The notes under the pieces: generated by a model | Database searches by the model: none | What the model saw: the letters and a program-made list of their open reading frames with translations, nothing else | What the model was told of the DNA's origin: nothing | Program-made: the position numbers and the translations under genes | Shown: piece by piece, positions 31,792 to 35,154 of the stretch | Numbering within the stretch: position 1 is the first letter of the stretch | Layout: each line of letters starts with the position of its first letter | From: Bacillota bacterium | Lineage (GTDB): Bacteria; Bacillota; Syntrophomonadia; Syntrophomonadales; Syntrophomonadaceae | Length of the DNA stretch: 35,154 nucleotides | Direction of reading: 5' to 3' | Assembly (NCBI GenBank): GCA_023395515.1 | Contig: JAEWZB010000063.1 | Span: 1-35,154, forward strand

Positions 31792-34173
31792 ATGATTAGA
31801 CCAAAAAAGTGTACCCCCTTTACCACATTGCTGGTAACTCTGTTGATGCTGGTATTGCTACTGCCCGGCGGAGGAACACTGGCAGCCAACAGTACCGTCC
31901 CCAGTCCGTTCAGTGACGTATCTGCCGGCGACCAGCAACTGCTATATATCAAATATCTAAACACCCGGGGAATACTGCACGGCTTCCCTGACGGCAGCTT
32001 CCATCCCTCAGCAGGTCTGACCCGCGCCCAGGCGGCGGTAATCATCAGCAAGGCCGCCCATTTGGATACCAGCACCCAGTCAGACAGCAGTTTCAATGAC
32101 GTAAGCCCAGAGCATTGGGCTGCCCAATATATCGCCGCAGCCGTTAAGGCCGGTTATCTGCACGGCATGGGAGACGGCAGCTATCAGCCGGAGCAGTCCT
32201 TAACCCGCGCCCAAGCCATAAGCCTTATTATGAGACTTTCCCGTCAGGAGGACAGCGGAACAGCCCTGCCTCCCTTGCAGGATATGCCTCCCAGCCATTG
32301 GGCAGCCCGCTCTATGACCATGGCTATAGATGCCGGAATGATAAGCCTTGAAGGTAATACTATCAACCCCGACCAGAATATTACCCGTCAGGACGTCAGC
32401 CGCGCTCTGGCCGTAATGCTTACCAGTGATCCTGATTTATTCAGTTGTCCGTTATATGGCACCTTAAAAGTCAAATCCGGCCAAATAAAAATTATACGGG
32501 CCGGGCAGGAAACCGTCACCGTAAAGGACACCACGCCGGTAAGCGCCGGTGACACTATAAAAACCCTGGACGGAGCCACAGCCGAGATAAATTATCCCGA
32601 CGGCAGCAGTCTGCTCTTAAAAGAAAAAAGTATACTCACCATCAAAAAATCCCAGGGGCGGGCTTATATTCAAAAAGATGGCCGACCCGGTACGGCAGTA
32701 GATAACCTTCATTTACAACTTCACTCCGGCAATATGTTCGGGGCTCTTTCCAGCCTTACTACCCCTAAAAATGCCCCTACCGCAGTTTCTGCACCAGAAA
32801 CCCATAAGGCCGTAACTGCTGAAAAGATTCCCTGGTATAAGTCCTATAAGCAAGAAAAAGTAAAAGTCACCATCGATATGGACTGGGGCGTAGCCACTAT
32901 TCGAGGCACCTGTTGGAATATTATGGCAGATGTTTTTGACAGCGGTTTCATGAGCCTCTTAACCGGCAGCGGCTCGTTAACTTCCGGTGCACAAACTCAA
33001 ATCCTCACCCCCGGTCAGTCTATCCAAGGCATAGCCGGCGGAGGGCCGCCTGCTCCGCCGACTCCTATGACTCCCCCCCAGATAGCACAATGGAGCCAGC
33101 AAGAGAGCTGGGTTCTGAATACCTTGGACAATATGGCTCAAAACCAGAGTTCACCTCCACCGGAAAATATTATGAACCCCTTCATAGCGCCTAATCTTCC
33201 CGACCCGGCCTCCCATCCGCTTCCGGCCTTGGAAGAAACCCTGCGCCAGATTCATGAAATCCTGCTCCCGCCCCCTAATATCGGCAGGGAAGACCGTAGC
33301 AGCAGCAATGGCAGCGGAGACAGTAATAACTTACCTCCCCAGCCTTTTGTTCTGGAAAAGATTATTGTCAACAGCCAAGACACTGTAGGTGCTAGTGTAT
33401 ATGACGCTTCGCTGACCTTCCGTTTTAATTATGAGCCGGATATGTCTTCATTAGGCTTCCCTGCTCTGGCTTCCCTGACCCCAGGTAATTCGGCCAAAAT
33501 ACCCATTTATTGCCAAAGTGCCGGCAGCACCTTTACATTATTCGTTCATGGCTGGGGAGATTTTACGCGGCATGGATATTCTTTTGGCCACGGTTCAATT
33601 CCGGCTGTAGCCTCCCTGTCTGGCAAGGATCTTATCTTCGAACTGGATATGAGCAGTATTCCTGACCGTATCGGTGATTTTACCACCGGAATATTTAGAT
33701 TTACCCTTGATGCTCCCCTTAAAAGTGCTGACGGCCGCCTCCTGGATGTTTCTTCAGATATCATCCCTACCACCGCCTGTATTGCAACAACAGCTTTATC
33801 TATGGATACGGGGAACCTGCTTCTTAGAGGTGTAGTACTAAACAATGGAATCGTTAGCCAAGGCTATGTAAGACTATGGTATCTCGATGGAGCAAGCTCT
33901 GAAGTTTATTATTTAAGTCCTGCAACTACAGATAAATGGTCATGGACCAATCCCTCCCCTAATCCTGATAACTGCTGGTTGGAGGTTGAGCCGCTCAGTA
34001 CCGGCAGCAAAACTGGAATAGAGTGGAGTTTAGATTTAGCAGCCAAGGGGCTTAACGACCCTTTAGAATGGCCAATGGGCTCAGCTTATCCCATTCATTG
34101 TGACATCAAAATCCAAGACACCAAGGGCGATTGGATATTAAGTCATATAACCGGCTTCCAGCTGGCACCATAG
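31792..34173 (+). CDS. SLH surface protein with FecR-like domain
   Basis: 793 residues, ATG 31792 after AGGAAG. A signal peptide (1-32, LLVTLLMLVLLLPGGGTLAA) precedes three N-terminal SLH repeats: about 38-90 (SFHPSAGLTRAQAAVIISKA), 98-150 (YQPEQSLTRAQAISLIMRL) and 160-212 (ITRQDVSRALAVML). A FecR-like domain follows (about 222-420; VKDTTPVSAGDTIKTLDGATAEINYPDGSSLLL, then WGVATIRGTCWN). A Pro-rich linker (about 425-520) leads to a Big_5-like beta domain (about 525-680) and a final beta domain. FecR-like modules here are extracellular beta domains, not iron sensors. The anchor at the N-terminus contrasts with the C-terminal anchors of the left-hand SLH proteins. Ligand unknown. Confidence 0.92.
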   Translation: MIRPKKCTPFTTLLVTLLMLVLLLPGGGTLAANSTVPSPFSDVSAGDQQLLYIKYLNTRGILHGFPDGSFHPSAGLTRAQAAVIISKAAHLDTSTQSDSSFNDVSPEHWAAQYIAAAVKAGYLHGMGDGSYQPEQSLTRAQAISLIMRLSRQEDSGTALPPLQDMPPSHWAARSMTMAIDAGMISLEGNTINPDQNITRQDVSRALAVMLTSDPDLFSCPLYGTLKVKSGQIKIIRAGQETVTVKDTTPVSAGDTIKTLDGATAEINYPDGSSLLLKEKSILTIKKSQGRAYIQKDGRPGTAVDNLHLQLHSGNMFGALSSLTTPKNAPTAVSAPETHKAVTAEKIPWYKSYKQEKVKVTIDMDWGVATIRGTCWNIMADVFDSGFMSLLTGSGSLTSGAQTQILTPGQSIQGIAGGGPPAPPTPMTPPQIAQWSQQESWVLNTLDNMAQNQSSPPPENIMNPFIAPNLPDPASHPLPALEETLRQIHEILLPPPNIGREDRSSSNGSGDSNNLPPQPFVLEKIIVNSQDTVGASVYDASLTFRFNYEPDMSSLGFPALASLTPGNSAKIPIYCQSAGSTFTLFVHGWGDFTRHGYSFGHGSIPAVASLSGKDLIFELDMSSIPDRIGDFTTGIFRFTLDAPLKSADGRLLDVSSDIIPTTACIATTALSMDTGNLLLRGVVLNNGIVSQGYVRLWYLDGASSEVYYLSPATTDKWSWTNPSPNPDNCWLEVEPLSTGSKTGIEWSLDLAAKGLNDPLEWPMGSAYPIHCDIKIQDTKGDWILSHITGFQLAP

Positions 34174-34331
34174 CATAGAACAGAGCACAAACTGGCTTGG
34201 AGTTTTTTATTCATAGTAATTTTTTTCGCTAATGTTCAAAATATTCCGATAATTTTTCAATACTTTATGATAAAATATCAGTTATATATATTGAAATAAA
34301 ATTAACAATATTATAATTGGCGGAGGAATGT

Positions 34332-35154
34332 ATGAATTCTACATTAATGAAAGCATTAAGCATTGGCGATTTAACCGCAAATATTCCTATTATTCAAGGT
34401 GGAATGGGTATTGGAATTTCTTTATCCGGCCTGGCTTCAGCAGTAGCAAATCAAGGCGGAGTAGGGGTCATCTCAGCGGCAGGGGTCGGCATGCAAGAGG
34501 CAGATTTTTATTCCAACTATATTGAAGCTAATACTAGAGCACTTAGAAAGGAAATTAGGCAAGCAAGAAATAATACTTCCGGGCTTCTGGGAGTTAATAT
34601 AATGGTGGCTATGTCTAATTTTGAAGAAATGGTTAAAACCTCCATTGAAGAAGGAATAGATATTATCTTTTCCGGGGCCGGTCTACCTTTAACTCTTCCT
34701 AAGTACGTAAATGAAACAAGTAAAACCAAAATAGTCCCTATTGTATCTTCAGGTAGAGCGGCCAAAATAATAACTAAGAGTTGGATTGATAAATATAATT
34801 ATGTTCCTGATGGAGTAGTTGTAGAAGGTCCTAAAGCCGGGGGACACCTGGGGTTTAAGGCGGAACAGCTTAATAATCCGGAATATTCCCTGGAAAATAT
34901 TCTTACCGATGTGATTAAGGAGCTAAAACCTTTTGAGGAAAAGTATGGTAAGTCTATCCCGGTAATTGCCGGGGGCGGAATTTATACCGGTGCAGATATT
35001 TATAAGATAATGCAGCTCGGTGCTGCGGGGGTGCAAATGGCTACCCGCTTTGTTACTACTCATGAATGTGATGCCTCCGTAGAATTTAAAAATTCTTATA
35101 TTAACGCTGCACAAGAAGATATAGGAATTATTAATAGCCCGGTGGGCATGCCGG
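34332..35154 (+). CDS. Nitronate monooxygenase / FabK-like flavoprotein (3' end outside window)
   Basis: ATG 34332 follows GGAGG by five bases; 274 codons are visible and the frame runs off the right edge. It is the FMN-dependent TIM barrel of the NMO/FabK family: IPIIQGGMGIGISLSGLASAVANQGGVGVISAAG at the N-terminus, GVNIMVAM, VVVEGPKAGGHLG (the His usually acting as catalytic base in NMO), IPVIAGGGIYTGADI and GVQMATRFV (FMN phosphate site). NMOs oxidise alkyl nitronates, FabK reduces enoyl-ACP; sequence alone does not separate them. There is no fatty-acid gene next to it, so NMO or a related oxidoreductase is the safer reading. Confidence 0.93.
   Translation, partial: MNSTLMKALSIGDLTANIPIIQGGMGIGISLSGLASAVANQGGVGVISAAGVGMQEADFYSNYIEANTRALRKEIRQARNNTSGLLGVNIMVAMSNFEEMVKTSIEEGIDIIFSGAGLPLTLPKYVNETSKTKIVPIVSSGRAAKIITKSWIDKYNYVPDGVVVEGPKAGGHLGFKAEQLNNPEYSLENILTDVIKELKPFEEKYGKSIPVIAGGGIYTGADIYKIMQLGAAGVQMATRFVTTHECDASVEFKNSYINAAQEDIGIINSPVGMP

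Noticed and set aside
1..35154. CRISPR array or complete insertion sequence
   Set aside because: No regularly spaced repeats and no transposase or integrase gene were found.

Overview
The window reads as chromosomal DNA of an anaerobic, low-to-medium GC Firmicute of the class Clostridia. The evidence is a leucine-type T-box leader before leuS, SLH-domain surface proteins, comEA-comEC and nadD-yqeK-rsfS blocks, many GTG/TTG starts with strong AGGAGG ribosome sites, and a DUF1540 protein. I cannot name the genus.

Layout. (1) 1-11,000, minus strand, visibly richer in GC: a surface/regulatory island with a giant SLH protein (more than 2,280 residues, cut by the left edge), a second SLH protein, a lipoprotein, a small membrane protein, a PAS-only protein, a PAS-AraC regulator and a small helix-turn-helix protein under a good sigma-A promoter. 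(2) 11,100-15,100: a C_GCAxxG_C_C redox protein, a MATE exporter, a highly structured inverted-repeat element, an NCS2 purine permease and the 3' remnant of an amidohydrolase/deaminase. (3) 15,100-19,200: comEC and comEA (DNA uptake), a two-gene toxin-antitoxin module with an unusual antitoxin (Phd-like N-terminus, HicB-like C-terminus) and a DUF1540 protein missed by simple ORF searches because it is short and starts with TTG. (4) 19,285-22,332: leuS under a leucine T-box leader, with a complete tRNA-Ala(GGC) gene embedded inside the leader. (5) 22,349-26,861: a MacAB/YknXYZ-like ABC export operon behind a probable OmpR-type operator, a DinJ-YoeB toxin-antitoxin pair and a GNAT acetyltransferase. 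(6) 26,985-28,533: rsfS, yqeK, nadD. (7) 28,668-35,154: a palindromic structured element, a YkgJ-like cysteine cluster protein, cysteine synthase, a MerR/GyrI regulator, a zinc-ribbon protein, an SLH-FecR surface protein and the start of a nitronate monooxygenase.

How it fits together. In related Clostridia nadD-yqeK-rsfS-leuS-comEA-comEC often form one block. Here that block is interrupted by the exporter operon and toxin-antitoxin modules, and leuS points the other way, which suggests rearrangement. The most striking object is the tRNA-Ala between stem III and the antiterminator of the leuS T-box: each leader transcript, terminated or read through, would carry a tRNA-Ala precursor, and tRNA processing would cut the riboswitch in two. 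Three separate intergenic stretches (13,190-13,396; 22,151-22,265; 28,668-28,765) also fold into nested perfect or near-perfect helices that ordinary terminators do not explain.
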